Counted from the stretch's first letter, positions 1-6,421 are shown. The stretch: DNA of 7,396 nucleotides from DASRQK01 sp040392005 (GCA_040392005.1 JBEBWT010000069.1:1-7396); one strand, 5' to 3'. A program made the numbers and translations. Notes: generated from the letters alone by a model not told the origin.

Positions 1-1001
1 TCAGGGGTCGGAAAGAAGACACTCCTTACGGAAAACCAAAAACAGGCGGTTTCCGCGGTCGGGAAGAAAGTTCCAATTTCAGGGACCGGAAAGATAATTC
101 CAATTTCAGAGACAGAAAAGATAATCCTAATTTCAGGGAGCGGAATGAGAAATCCAATTTCCGGAACCGGAAAGAAGACACTCCTTACGGAAAACCTAAA
201 TTCCGGGACAAAAAGGAAGACACCAAACTCCGGGGCCGGAAAAATAACAGTGAAAATAGATTTGAGGCAGAACCGGCCAATGACGGGCTGATCCGTCTCA
301 ACCGCTATATTTCCAATGCAGGCATCTGCTCCAGAAGGAAAGCCGATGAATTGATTGAAGCCGGTGTAGTTTCGGTCAATGGAGAAGTGGTCACCACGCT
401 GGGCGCCAAGGTGGATCCCGCCAAAGACGAGATCCGTTATAACGGAGAACGCCTGAAACGTGAAAAGATGGTCTATGTGCTGCTCAACAAGCCAAAAGAT
501 TACATTACGACCACGGATGACCCCCAGGAAAGACGGACCGTGATGCAATTGGTCGCCAAGGCCACACGGGAACGTATCTACCCGGTTGGACGCCTTGACC
601 GTAACACCACCGGGTTGCTATTATTGACAAATGATGGGTTTCTTTCTGAAAAATTATCCCACCCCCGCAACAAGATCAGCAAATTATATTATGTCGAGTT
701 GGATAAAAATCTGACCCAGGGAGATTTCAATAAAATTGAATTCGGACTGGAGCTGGAGGATGGTTTCGTCAAACCGGATGATCTGAGTTATGTGCAGGGA
801 AGCAGCAAAAAAGAGGTGGGCATTCAGATCCACAGTGGCAAAAACCGGATTGTAAGACGGATATTTGAGAGCCTGGGCTATGATGTCATCAAACTGGACC
901 GGGTCGTCTATGCCAATCTGACCAAAAAGGATTTGCCAAGAGGCCACTGGAGATACCTGGAAGAACGCGAAATCATCCAGCTAAAGCATTTAATCAAATA
1001 A
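1..1001 (+). CDS. 23S/16S rRNA pseudouridine synthase, RsuA/RluB family, 5'-truncated, with repetitive charged N-terminal tail
   Basis: Isomerises a specific uridine in ribosomal RNA to pseudouridine in the cytoplasm. The frame is open from base 3 to the TAA at 999-1001, so 332 residues are visible and the true start lies left of the window; the in-frame TTG at 351 sits inside the S4 domain and is not a start. Visible residues 1 to about 95 are low-complexity, rich in K, R, N, D and E, and partly built from 9-residue repeats. Residues about 97-145 form an S4 RNA-binding domain (RLNRYISNAGICSRRKADELI). The rest is the synthase domain with the family motif GRLDRNTTGLLL, whose catalytic Asp is at codon 597-599, and the C-terminal signature KNRIVRRIFESLGYDV. 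RluB is the most likely member by S4 plus synthase architecture, but RsuA, RluE and RluF are close relatives and target specificity cannot be read here. Long disordered tails on this enzyme are, to my knowledge, common in Bacteroidota. Confidence 0.93.
   Translation, partial: RGRKEDTPYGKPKTGGFRGREESSNFRDRKDNSNFRDRKDNPNFRERNEKSNFRNRKEDTPYGKPKFRDKKEDTKLRGRKNNSENRFEAEPANDGLIRLNRYISNAGICSRRKADELIEAGVVSVNGEVVTTLGAKVDPAKDEIRYNGERLKREKMVYVLLNKPKDYITTTDDPQERRTVMQLVAKATRERIYPVGRLDRNTTGLLLLTNDGFLSEKLSHPRNKISKLYYVELDKNLTQGDFNKIEFGLELEDGFVKPDDLSYVQGSSKKEVGIQIHSGKNRIVRRIFESLGYDVIKLDRVVYANLTKKDLPRGHWRYLEEREIIQLKHLIK
9..200 (+). repeat. Pair of near-identical 33-bp direct repeats, 159 bp apart, flanking the 27-bp array
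   Basis: Bases 9-41 and 168-200 match at 32 of 33 positions, including 29 consecutive identical bases. Both encode RKEDTPYGKPK. The offset of 159 bp is 53 codons, so the frame is kept. Such long identity between copies suggests recent duplication or gene conversion within the tail, rather than selection on the protein alone. Confidence 0.88.
75..182 (+). repeat. Four tandem 27-bp coding repeats (9-residue NFRDRKDNS-like units)
   Basis: Four consecutive in-frame 27-nt units lie at 75-101, 102-128, 129-155 and 156-182. They encode NFRDRKDNS, NFRDRKDNP, NFRERNEKS and NFRNRKEDT. Units 1 and 2 match at 22 of 27 bases; units 3 and 4 are more diverged. The pattern N-F-R-x-R is kept in all four, so aromatic and arginine spacing is conserved while the acidic and amide positions drift. 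The units lie in the disordered tail before the S4 domain of the pseudouridine synthase. Confidence 0.88.
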
Positions 1002-1044
1002 GTATTTCTGAAAATATCGCTGTAAAAGCACGAATTATTGTAAA

Positions 1045-1512
1045 ATGACCGATCCAAAAACACTGACCGCAGTCGCCGAATTTCACAAAACATTCAAACA
1101 CCCCATTTTGCCGGAGCCACAGATCCCTTCGGAGCAACGCTGCCAATTGCGGGTTTCCCTGATCGCCGAAGAGTTGAAAGAACTGGAGGAAGCGATTGCG
1201 GCAAATGATATGGTAGAAATTGCCGATGCGCTCTGTGACATACAATATGTGCTTTCGGGAGCAGTACTGGAATTTGGTCTGGCCGGCAAATTTGCCGAAC
1301 TGTTCAACGAGGTACAGCGATCCAACATGAGCAAGGCCTGCAAGACCCGGGAGGAAGCAGAGGAAACCCTCGCACATTACCGGGCAAAAGGCGTTGATTG
1401 CTTTTATGAGGAAGCGGACGGGCATTTTCTGGTTTACCGTACCGAAGACCGCAAAACCCTCAAATCCGTACGCTATTCACCTGCGGACCTGCGGGGGATT
1501 TTAGGGGCGTAA
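1045..1512 (+). CDS. MazG/PRA-PH-like all-alpha nucleotide pyrophosphohydrolase family protein
   Basis: A 155-residue protein of the all-alpha NTP pyrophosphohydrolase superfamily (PRA-PH Pfam group; HisE and MazG are relatives), expected to release pyrophosphate from a nucleoside or phosphoribosyl triphosphate in a Mg-dependent reaction. The metal-binding pattern ExxE then ExxD is visible: E43-L-K-E46 and E58-I-A-D61, with D65 one turn further. The stretch NEVQRSNMSKA at residues 88-98 and the C-terminal YSPADL are typical of the stand-alone subgroup sometimes annotated as phosphoribosyl-ATP pyrophosphohydrolase-like. It is single-domain, and no his genes are nearby, so a role in histidine synthesis is unlikely; house-cleaning of non-canonical nucleotides is an inference. 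It starts 43 nt after the pseudouridine synthase on the same strand. No exact TAnnTTTG box is seen in the gap, so co-transcription is plausible. The ATG at 1045 was chosen as the first ATG before the conserved region. The substrate is unknown. Confidence 0.85.
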   Translation: MTDPKTLTAVAEFHKTFKHPILPEPQIPSEQRCQLRVSLIAEELKELEEAIAANDMVEIADALCDIQYVLSGAVLEFGLAGKFAELFNEVQRSNMSKACKTREEAEETLAHYRAKGVDCFYEEADGHFLVYRTEDRKTLKSVRYSPADLRGILGA

Positions 1513-1547
1513 CCCGGAAATTCATATAAGCAAATTGCGATTTCATC

Positions 1548-1579
1548 GATTCTGCAAAAAGAGAGGTTTTTGCGGAATC
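1548..1579 (+). other. Hairpin 1 in the convergent spacer
   Basis: A 13-bp stem pairs 1548-1560 with 1567-1579 around the 6-nt loop GAGAGG. Twelve pairs are Watson-Crick and one (T1553/G1574) is a G-U wobble in a plus-strand transcript, but A-C if read from the minus strand. The five A-U pairs next to the loop put the T-run inside the stem, so this is not a standard terminator. It lies 36 nt after the stop of the pyrophosphohydrolase gene and could protect that mRNA's 3' end (inference). Confidence 0.65.
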
Positions 1580-1584
1580 AGAAC

Positions 1585-1612
1585 TTCCCCAAATTCATTC
1601 AAATTTGGGGAA
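1585..1612. other. Hairpin 2 in the convergent spacer
   Basis: A perfect 11-bp inverted repeat pairs TTCCCCAAATT (1585-1595) with its complement at 1602-1612 around the 6-nt loop CATTCA. It begins 5 nt after hairpin 1 ends. No T-run follows on either strand, so it is better described as a structured or repeat element than as an intrinsic terminator. Confidence 0.65.
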
Positions 1613-1650
1613 ATCGTACTTTGGAGAAAAGCATATATCTAAAAAACGAC

Positions 1651-1681
1651 AAAGAAGGCACCCCAGAAAGGTGCCTTCTTT
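1651..1681. terminator. Bidirectional intrinsic terminator between convergent genes
   Basis: A perfect 12-bp stem pairs AAAGAAGGCACC (1651-1662) with GGTGCCTTCTTT (1670-1681) around the loop CCAGAAA. The GC-rich core GGCACC is closed by A-T pairs. T-rich sequence follows on the plus strand (CTTCTTTACTTTATATTT), and a run of A precedes it (AAAAAACGACAAAG), which reads as a T-rich tract on the minus strand. It can therefore end both the pyrophosphohydrolase transcript and the S9 peptidase transcript. Confidence 0.85.
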
Positions 1682-1687
1682 ACTTTA

Positions 1688-1722
1688 TATTTGGAAAATC
1701 CGGTTTATTTGGAAAGTCCGGT
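1688..1722. repeat. Two direct repeats of TATTTGGAAARTCCGGT, 18-nt period
   Basis: Bases 1688-1704 and 1706-1722 match at 16 of 17 positions (A1698 versus G1716). Shorter relatives of the same word, TTTGGGGAAA at 1604-1613 and TTTGGAGAAA at 1620-1629, lie upstream in the same spacer. No protein binding can be assigned. Confidence 0.6.
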
Positions 1723-1736
1723 GCGGTGTTCCGCAC
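1721..1736. other. Short GC-rich hairpin just after the S9 peptidase stop
   Basis: The 6-bp stem GTGCGG (1721-1726) pairs with CCGCAC (1731-1736) around the loop TGTT. On the minus strand it starts 6 nt after the peptidase stop codon. No T-run follows, so it is at most a pausing or mRNA-stability structure ahead of the stronger terminator at 1651-1681. Confidence 0.5.
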
Positions 1737-1742
1737 TCATCC

Positions 1743-4199
1743 TCAATCAACTTTCCGGTTCTTCACATAGGTTTCCAACCACTGATCCTGCTCCCACAAA
1801 GTATGCAAAATGGATTGTTTGGCACGGTATCCGTGGAATTCCTTTGGCAGGAATACCAGACGGGCTGTTCCCCCATGTCCCTTGATCGCATTGTACAAAC
1901 GTTCGGACTGGATCGGGAAGGTACCGGAGTTTTCATCATCCATACCGTGGATCAGCAAAATCGGTGTTTTGATCTGATGGGCATAACTAAAAGGAGACAT
2001 CCGGGTATAAATCTCCTGAGCTTCCCAATAGGTTCTGCGCTCATTCTGGAAACCAAATGGGGTAAAAGTCCGGTTGTAAGCCCCGCTGCGTGCCAGACCA
2101 GCCGCAAACAGATCGGTATGCGCCAGCAGGTTGGCCGTCATAAATGCACCGTAGGAGTGTCCGCCCACCGCGACTCTTTTGGGATCGACGACCCCCCGAT
2201 CGGCCAGGTAATTGATGGCCGCACGGGAATTTTCCTCCAATTGCTCCACAAAGGTATCATTCGGTTCTTTCCCATCGCCACCCACGATCGGCATGTCGGC
2301 ATTGTCCAGAATGGCATAGCCACGGGTCACCCAATACACCGGCGAACCCCAGGACAATCTGGTAAAGCGATAAGGAGATCCTGAAATCTGATTGGCCGCT
2401 TCCCTGCTTTCAAATTCACGCGGATAGGCCCACATAACCATCGGCAGCGGGCCATCCGTATCTTTATTGTAACCGGCCGGCAGGTACAGGGTGCCATTCA
2501 TGCTCAGGCCATCCGCACGCTGATAGGAAACGATTTCCTTGCTCACTCCTTCCATTGAAGGATAAGGATCCGGGAAGTGGGTGATCGCCGCAGCCTTACG
2601 GTTTTTTAGATTGACATTATAATAATTCGGAGCTTCGGTCAGTGATTCCCTCGAAATAATCAGGTCACCCTGATTGTCGAAAAACACAGGCGATTCATAA
2701 TAGGGGGCCTGTGATTTGAACAGGGTGTCCTGTTTGCCGGAGATCAGATTCCATTTCAGCAGGAAAGGACGGTCACCCTCGGGTGAAGCTCCGTTGGAAA
2801 TCGTAAAAACGGTCAGTTGCTTGCTTTTGGCATCGGTCAGCAGCACGCTCCGGTTAAATGCATTGGTGGTATTGACAAAACGGCCCGGATCCGAATAGGC
2901 ATCGTCCGATTTGCGGTCCGAGATCACCTTGATTTTTTCATTGGTTTTGAGATTGACCAGTGTCATGCGGGTGGTGCGGGTGGTTGCCCAGCGTTCGGAA
3001 AGCAGGGCCAGATCCTGACCGGTGAAGTTGATGCCCCCATAACGGAGTTCAGTTTTGATCAATTCCTGAGGCTGGCCCTGAAAAGGCGCCGGCAATTGAT
3101 AGACTCCATCACGGAACTCAACTTCATTCTTGGGATCACCCCCATCCAGTGCCTGGACCCAGTACAGGGTGGCCGGCTGATCCGGACGCCAGGAGTACAT
3201 ACGGGGATCCGCTGAAACACCATCCCGGCTCAGGTTGGCGGCCTCACTCAATTTATAATCAAACAAATGCCTGACCTCCTGACCACGGGTGTCCCAGATG
3301 GCTACCTGATAAGGGAAAGATTGCACAGGCACCAGGTATGAATAAGGTTTCATTACCTTTTGTACCAATAAATATTGCCCGTCGGGAGAAAAGGATGCTG
3401 AACGATACACTGCCGGAGCGCCCAGATGGTTGATATTCCCCTGCAAATCAACATAAGCAAGCTGAGAAGTCACAAAATAATCGAAGAGTGCTTCATCATA
3501 CTCATTTTTGAGCAGGTTCTGGTAGGTACGCGCGGGCGCAGCTTTACCCAGGTTTTCCTGTACCACCGGACCGGTCGGTACCGGATCTGCAACGGGCATC
3601 AGCCCACGGGCCTGAGGCACAAAACCGACCAGTAGCCGCTGTCCGTCCGGTGTCCAGGACAGGGTCGGCCCGTATGCATCATTCAGATAGGGTGTCACCA
3701 GACGGCGGGCCTGATAGGTTTTCATGTCAGCCACCCATAATTCTACCCCACCAGCACCACTATGGGTAAAGGCCAGCACGCTTTCGTCCGGATTCAGGGA
3801 AGTGTTGCCAATGCGTGCTTCCTGCGGCAGGCCCTGGATCCGGTGATCTTCTCCGGTGGTCAGGTCACGCACAGTAATGGAAGTTGAAGCGCTTGCGACT
3901 GCGGAAGAGGTGTTGGCGGGGTTCAGGCGAAGCCCGGCCAACCCGACGACGGGTTGCGAAACATCAGCAATGGTCGGAAAATCGGGCCGTTCATACAGCA
4001 GTGCTATTTTGCCGCTGCGCGTAAACGAAACAGAAGGTGTAGTCGGTGCATCGATCAGCTCCAGAATACTCCGGGGCGGGACCTGATAACGCAGCCCTTC
4101 CTGGGCGCTCAACTGCAATACACCCGCTACTACTATGGCAAGCAGCGGGGAAAGCACAAACCTGGAAAATCCTGAAAAAGATAAGTATTGAGTCTTCAT
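1743..4199 (-). CDS. Secreted S9 family serine peptidase, S9D glutamyl-endopeptidase-like
   Basis: An exported prolyl-oligopeptidase-fold serine peptidase of 818 residues. Residues 1 to about 33 are a signal peptide: MKTQ start, hydrophobic core FVLSPLLAIVVAGVLQL, likely cleavage near LSA-Q. A long seven-bladed-propeller-type region follows, with PD40-like patterns such as ADVSQPVVG, SFSPDGQYLLV and SWTPDGQRLLV. The alpha/beta-hydrolase domain runs from about 561 to the end. The triad is visible: Ser682 in GHSYGAFM, Asp755 in IHGMDDENSG and His789 in KEFHGY. The run ARSGAYNRTFTPFGFQNE and HTLWEQDQWL closely resemble the plant chloroplast glutamyl peptidase CGEP as I recall it, which favours S9D over dipeptidyl- or acylaminoacyl-peptidase groups; Glu specificity is inferred. 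The ATG at 4199 is preferred over an upstream GTG at 4226, which would place nine extra residues before the signal peptide. It is divergent from the transporter gene. Confidence 0.93.
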   Translation of the reverse strand: MKTQYLSFSGFSRFVLSPLLAIVVAGVLQLSAQEGLRYQVPPRSILELIDAPTTPSVSFTRSGKIALLYERPDFPTIADVSQPVVGLAGLRLNPANTSSAVASASTSITVRDLTTGEDHRIQGLPQEARIGNTSLNPDESVLAFTHSGAGGVELWVADMKTYQARRLVTPYLNDAYGPTLSWTPDGQRLLVGFVPQARGLMPVADPVPTGPVVQENLGKAAPARTYQNLLKNEYDEALFDYFVTSQLAYVDLQGNINHLGAPAVYRSASFSPDGQYLLVQKVMKPYSYLVPVQSFPYQVAIWDTRGQEVRHLFDYKLSEAANLSRDGVSADPRMYSWRPDQPATLYWVQALDGGDPKNEVEFRDGVYQLPAPFQGQPQELIKTELRYGGINFTGQDLALLSERWATTRTTRMTLVNLKTNEKIKVISDRKSDDAYSDPGRFVNTTNAFNRSVLLTDAKSKQLTVFTISNGASPEGDRPFLLKWNLISGKQDTLFKSQAPYYESPVFFDNQGDLIISRESLTEAPNYYNVNLKNRKAAAITHFPDPYPSMEGVSKEIVSYQRADGLSMNGTLYLPAGYNKDTDGPLPMVMWAYPREFESREAANQISGSPYRFTRLSWGSPVYWVTRGYAILDNADMPIVGGDGKEPNDTFVEQLEENSRAAINYLADRGVVDPKRVAVGGHSYGAFMTANLLAHTDLFAAGLARSGAYNRTFTPFGFQNERRTYWEAQEIYTRMSPFSYAHQIKTPILLIHGMDDENSGTFPIQSERLYNAIKGHGGTARLVFLPKEFHGYRAKQSILHTLWEQDQWLETYVKNRKVD

Positions 4200-4242
4200 A
4201 AGTTTAAAAAAAATTAGTGAATTCACGATTGATAGTCCAATC

Positions 4243-4250
4243 CAAATATA
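4243..4250 (-). promoter_or_regulatory. Bacteroidota -7 promoter box for the S9 peptidase
   Basis: Read on the minus strand, 4250 to 4243 is TATATTTG, an exact fit to TAnnTTTG. It lies 43 nt before the ATG at 4199, giving an AT-rich leader of roughly 35-40 nt. No TTTG is found at the usual -33 distance, so the call rests on the -7 box alone. Confidence 0.6.
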
Positions 4251-4279
4251 CTGGTTTTAAAATGGATTGTGCCACAGAC

Positions 4280-4312
4280 TTTAGCAAGTAACCACCAATT
4301 TACATATCTTTG
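4280..4312 (+). promoter_or_regulatory. Bacteroidota promoter for the MFS transporter, nearly leaderless
   Basis: TATCTTTG at 4305-4312 fits TAnnTTTG exactly. TTTA at 4280-4283, 21 nt upstream, is a one-mismatch candidate for the -33 TTTG. With the usual start a few bases after the -7 box, transcription would begin around 4317-4320, leaving only a few bases before the ATG at 4324. No Shine-Dalgarno sequence could fit. Confidence 0.7.
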
Positions 4313-4323
4313 CCCCCATTGTC

Positions 4324-5547
4324 ATGAAAAATACAGACCGCAGGAAGAAATCCGCACTATTATTCATATTTATCACCGTAGTGATCGATGTGATCGGGTT
4401 GGGGATTATCATTCCGGTCACCCCCAGTCTGATCCAGGAACTGACCGGGGGTTCGATCAGCGATGCTTCCGAATACGGAGGGTGGCTGATGTTTTCCTAT
4501 GCTTCCACCCAATTTTTCTTCGCTTCCGTACTGGGCAATCTGAGCGATCGCTTCGGACGGAGACCGGTGCTGCTGCTCTCCCTGCTTGGTTTTGCCATCA
4601 ATTACCTGCTGATCGGACTGGCTCCCTCCATTCTCTGGCTGTTTGTCGGTCGTCTGATCGCCGGGGTGACCGGTGCCAGCCATACCGTAGCGGCGGCATA
4701 CATTGCCGATGTCAGTCCGGCACACAAAAGGGCTCAGAACTTCGGGTTGCTGGGAGCTGCCTTCGGATTGGGTTTTATCATCGGACCTGTACTGGGAGGT
4801 GTGCTGGGACATTACGGACCGAGAATTCCCTTCTTTGCCGCTGCCGGTTTGAGCCTGCTCAATTTTCTGTACGGCTATTTCATCGTACCCGAATCCCTGG
4901 CCAAAGACAAGAGAAGACCCTTTGACTGGGCAAAGGCCAATCCGGTGGGTTCGTTCAGGCATATCCGGCGTTTTCCGGAAATCGGCACCCTGGTGATCTG
5001 CATTGCCCTGATCAACCTGGCCGCCCATGCCGTGCAAAGTACCTGGCCCTATTATACAATGGAACGCTACCAATGGAATGAGCGGATGGTCGGGATTTCC
5101 CTTGGTTTCATCGGTTTGCTGCTGGCCATCGTGCAGGCCGGATTGCTCCGGGTGATCATCCCCCGCATCGGTTCGGAACGCAGCGTTATTATCGGCCTGA
5201 GCCTCTATACCATTTCCCTGCCCATGATGGCCTTCGCTTTTGAACCCTGGTTGCTGTATATGGCCAGCATTCCCTATGTATTCGCCGGCATCGGCGGGCC
5301 GGCCATCCAGGGTATTATCTCCAATCGTGTACCGGCTACCGAACAGGGGCAGATCCAGGGTGGACTGACCGGCGTCATTAGCCTGACGGCCGTTTTTGGC
5401 CCTCCCATGATGACAGCCTTGTTTGCCTTCTTCACCGGTAAAAATCATCCTGTCTATTTTCCCGGTGCGCCTTTTCTGATGGGCGGATTGCTCGCCGGGA
5501 TCAGTGTCCTGCTGGCAATAAATCATTTCCGGGTCAAAAAGCATTAA
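4324..5547 (+). CDS. Major facilitator superfamily transporter, TCR/Tet (TetA-like) type
   Basis: A 407-residue inner-membrane protein with about 12 hydrophobic segments, presumably a proton-driven drug or metabolite exporter. Drug-exporter (DHA1) landmarks are present: Asp22 in helix 1 (VVIDVIGLGIIIPV), motif A GNLSDRFGRRP at 71-81, motif B RLIAGVTGAS at 110-119 and motif C GFIIGPVLGG at 150-159. PES at 189-191 precedes the charged central loop, and EQGQIQGGL at 340-348 matches the TetA pattern EQGxLQG. By recalled alignment to TetA(B), the acidic residues at 84 and 285 appear replaced by Asn93 and a position near Tyr295, so tetracycline export should not be assumed. The length is normal for TetA (about 400). 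ATG 4324 follows directly after a promoter box. The long open frame antisense to it is a by-product of hydrophobic codon content. Confidence 0.9.
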   Translation: MKNTDRRKKSALLFIFITVVIDVIGLGIIIPVTPSLIQELTGGSISDASEYGGWLMFSYASTQFFFASVLGNLSDRFGRRPVLLLSLLGFAINYLLIGLAPSILWLFVGRLIAGVTGASHTVAAAYIADVSPAHKRAQNFGLLGAAFGLGFIIGPVLGGVLGHYGPRIPFFAAAGLSLLNFLYGYFIVPESLAKDKRRPFDWAKANPVGSFRHIRRFPEIGTLVICIALINLAAHAVQSTWPYYTMERYQWNERMVGISLGFIGLLLAIVQAGLLRVIIPRIGSERSVIIGLSLYTISLPMMAFAFEPWLLYMASIPYVFAGIGGPAIQGIISNRVPATEQGQIQGGLTGVISLTAVFGPPMMTALFAFFTGKNHPVYFPGAPFLMGGLLAGISVLLAINHFRVKKH

Positions 5548-5575
5548 TGTAGGAGAGGAGCGGATTTTCTTTCCG

Positions 5576-5583
5576 TATTTTTG
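5576..5583 (+). promoter_or_regulatory. Bacteroidota -7 promoter box for the DUF2218 gene
   Basis: TATTTTTG at 5576-5583 fits TAnnTTTG exactly and lies 51 nt before ATG 5635. There is no clear -33 TTG. The box starts 28 nt after the transporter stop, so the DUF2218 gene can be transcribed on its own, although readthrough from the transporter is also possible because no terminator is seen between them. Confidence 0.55.
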
Positions 5584-5634
5584 CCCATAGAACAATGAAT
5601 CTGTGAAATCTTAATGCGCTGCTGCGAATCGAAT

Positions 5635-5931
5635 ATGAAAGCTATTGCGAATATCAAAACCAAAGAAGGTGCGGTTTACATCGGCAAACTCTGCCGCCAT
5701 TTTGTCCATAAAATAGAGGCTGTTTACGAGGGCAATACCGGCAAAGCCAACTTCCCCGGAGGAGTATGCCACATGCAGGCAGTACCCGATGCATTGATTT
5801 TTGAGGTAGAAGCGGAAAATACCGAAGGTATGGAAAAAATTCAGGGTGCGCTGGACCGGCACCTGATCAAGTTTGCATTCCGCGAGGAACTAACTATCCA
5901 ATGGCAGACCGTCCACGAGGAGGAAGCCTGA
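5635..5931 (+). CDS. DUF2218 domain-containing protein
   Basis: A 98-residue cytoplasmic protein with no signal peptide or membrane segment. It matches the DUF2218 family over nearly its whole length: KLCRHFVHKI at 18-27, the central NFPGGVCHMQA at 39-49, an acidic run FEVEAENTEGMEKIQ, and the C-terminal DRHLIKFAFREELTIQW. Family members elsewhere are about 90-110 residues and of unknown biochemical function; some sit beside siderophore or iron-uptake genes, but nothing here supports that link. His22, His26, Cys20 and Cys45 are candidate ligand residues only by composition. ATG 5635 was chosen because the family homology begins there; the upstream ATG at 5614 would add MRCCESN. Its stop lies 10 nt from the stop of convergent ispF, and no clear intrinsic terminator is seen in the gap. 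Confidence 0.85.
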   Translation: MKAIANIKTKEGAVYIGKLCRHFVHKIEAVYEGNTGKANFPGGVCHMQAVPDALIFEVEAENTEGMEKIQGALDRHLIKFAFREELTIQWQTVHEEEA

Positions 5932-5941
5932 GCCTGAAGGC

Positions 5942-6421
5942 CTATTTTCTGGCGATCAGACAGACCGCATAGGCGACAACCCCCTCTTCCCGGCCCACAA
6001 AACCCATCGTTTCATTGGTGGTGGCCTTAATGGAAATATCATCCGTGGTCACACCGGCCGCTTCCGCAATCCGGGCTTTCATCTCCGGGATATAAGGCTT
6101 GATCCGGGGTGCTTCGATACAAAGCATGGCATCAATATTCCCCAGTTGCCAACCCTTTTCCCCGATCAGCCGCACACATTCTTTTAGCAGGATCAGGCTA
6201 TCGATCCCTTTCCACCGGTCATCCGTATTGGGAAAATGATAACCGATGTCCTCCAGATTGGCCGCACCCAGTATGGAGTCGCAAATCGCATGGGCCAGCA
6301 CATCAGCATCCGAATGGCCGAACGCACCGGCATGATGGTCCAAAAGGACTCCTCCCAAAACAAAAGGATGCCCTTCCTTCATCTGATGGACATCATAGCC
6401 AAAGCCTACTCTGATATTCAT
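5942..6421 (-). CDS. ispF: 2-C-methyl-D-erythritol 2,4-cyclodiphosphate synthase
   Basis: Fifth enzyme of the MEP pathway: converts the CDP-methylerythritol 2-phosphate intermediate to the 2,4-cyclodiphosphate with release of CMP, working as a cytoplasmic homotrimer. It has 159 residues, normal for the family. The zinc ligands are visible as Asp10 and His12 in GYDVHQ and His44 in DVLAHAICDSILGA. The HSDAD signature is at 36-40, LEDIGYHFPNTD at 57-67, and the catalytic Thr135 and Glu137 in TTNETMGFVGREEG (by analogy with E. coli Thr133 and Glu135). ATG 6421 gives MNIRVGFGYDVH, matching the short N-terminus of known IspF; an upstream TTG at 6433 would add four residues without homology. It stands alone, not fused or adjacent to ispD, between convergent DUF2218 and a divergent GldJ/GldK-like gene, and has its own promoter. 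Confidence 0.97.
   Translation of the reverse strand: MNIRVGFGYDVHQMKEGHPFVLGGVLLDHHAGAFGHSDADVLAHAICDSILGAANLEDIGYHFPNTDDRWKGIDSLILLKECVRLIGEKGWQLGNIDAMLCIEAPRIKPYIPEMKARIAEAAGVTTDDISIKATTNETMGFVGREEGVVAYAVCLIARK

Noticed and set aside
75..182. CRISPR-like array
   Set aside because: The 27-bp units are directly adjacent with no spacers, stay in frame with a coding sequence and diverge at wobble positions.
351..353. TTG as start of the pseudouridine synthase
   Set aside because: The frame stays open to the left edge, and the S4 domain begins about 60 nt before this codon.
684..1425. Three minus-strand frames opposite the pseudouridine synthase and pyrophosphohydrolase genes
   Set aside because: All are antisense to genes with conserved catalytic motifs, and none has a recognisable product or promoter box.
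1605..2384. 259-codon plus-strand frame opposite the end of the S9 peptidase
   Set aside because: It runs through the hairpin spacer and then antisense to the peptidase catalytic domain; no family resemblance.
4269..4925. 218-codon plus-strand frame overlapping the transporter start
   Set aside because: Composition is R-, C- and H-rich without recognisable motifs, and it overlaps the transporter in another frame. The promoter box at 4305-4312 lies inside it.
4360..5595. 411-codon open frame on the minus strand opposite the MFS transporter
   Set aside because: Its product is rich in G, Q, H and D with no domain or signal, as expected when hydrophobic codons are read in antisense. The plus strand has clear MFS motifs throughout.
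5932..5941. Terminator between the DUF2218 gene and ispF
   Set aside because: Only very short complementarities (such as GCC/GGC) are present, with no stable stem followed by a T-run.
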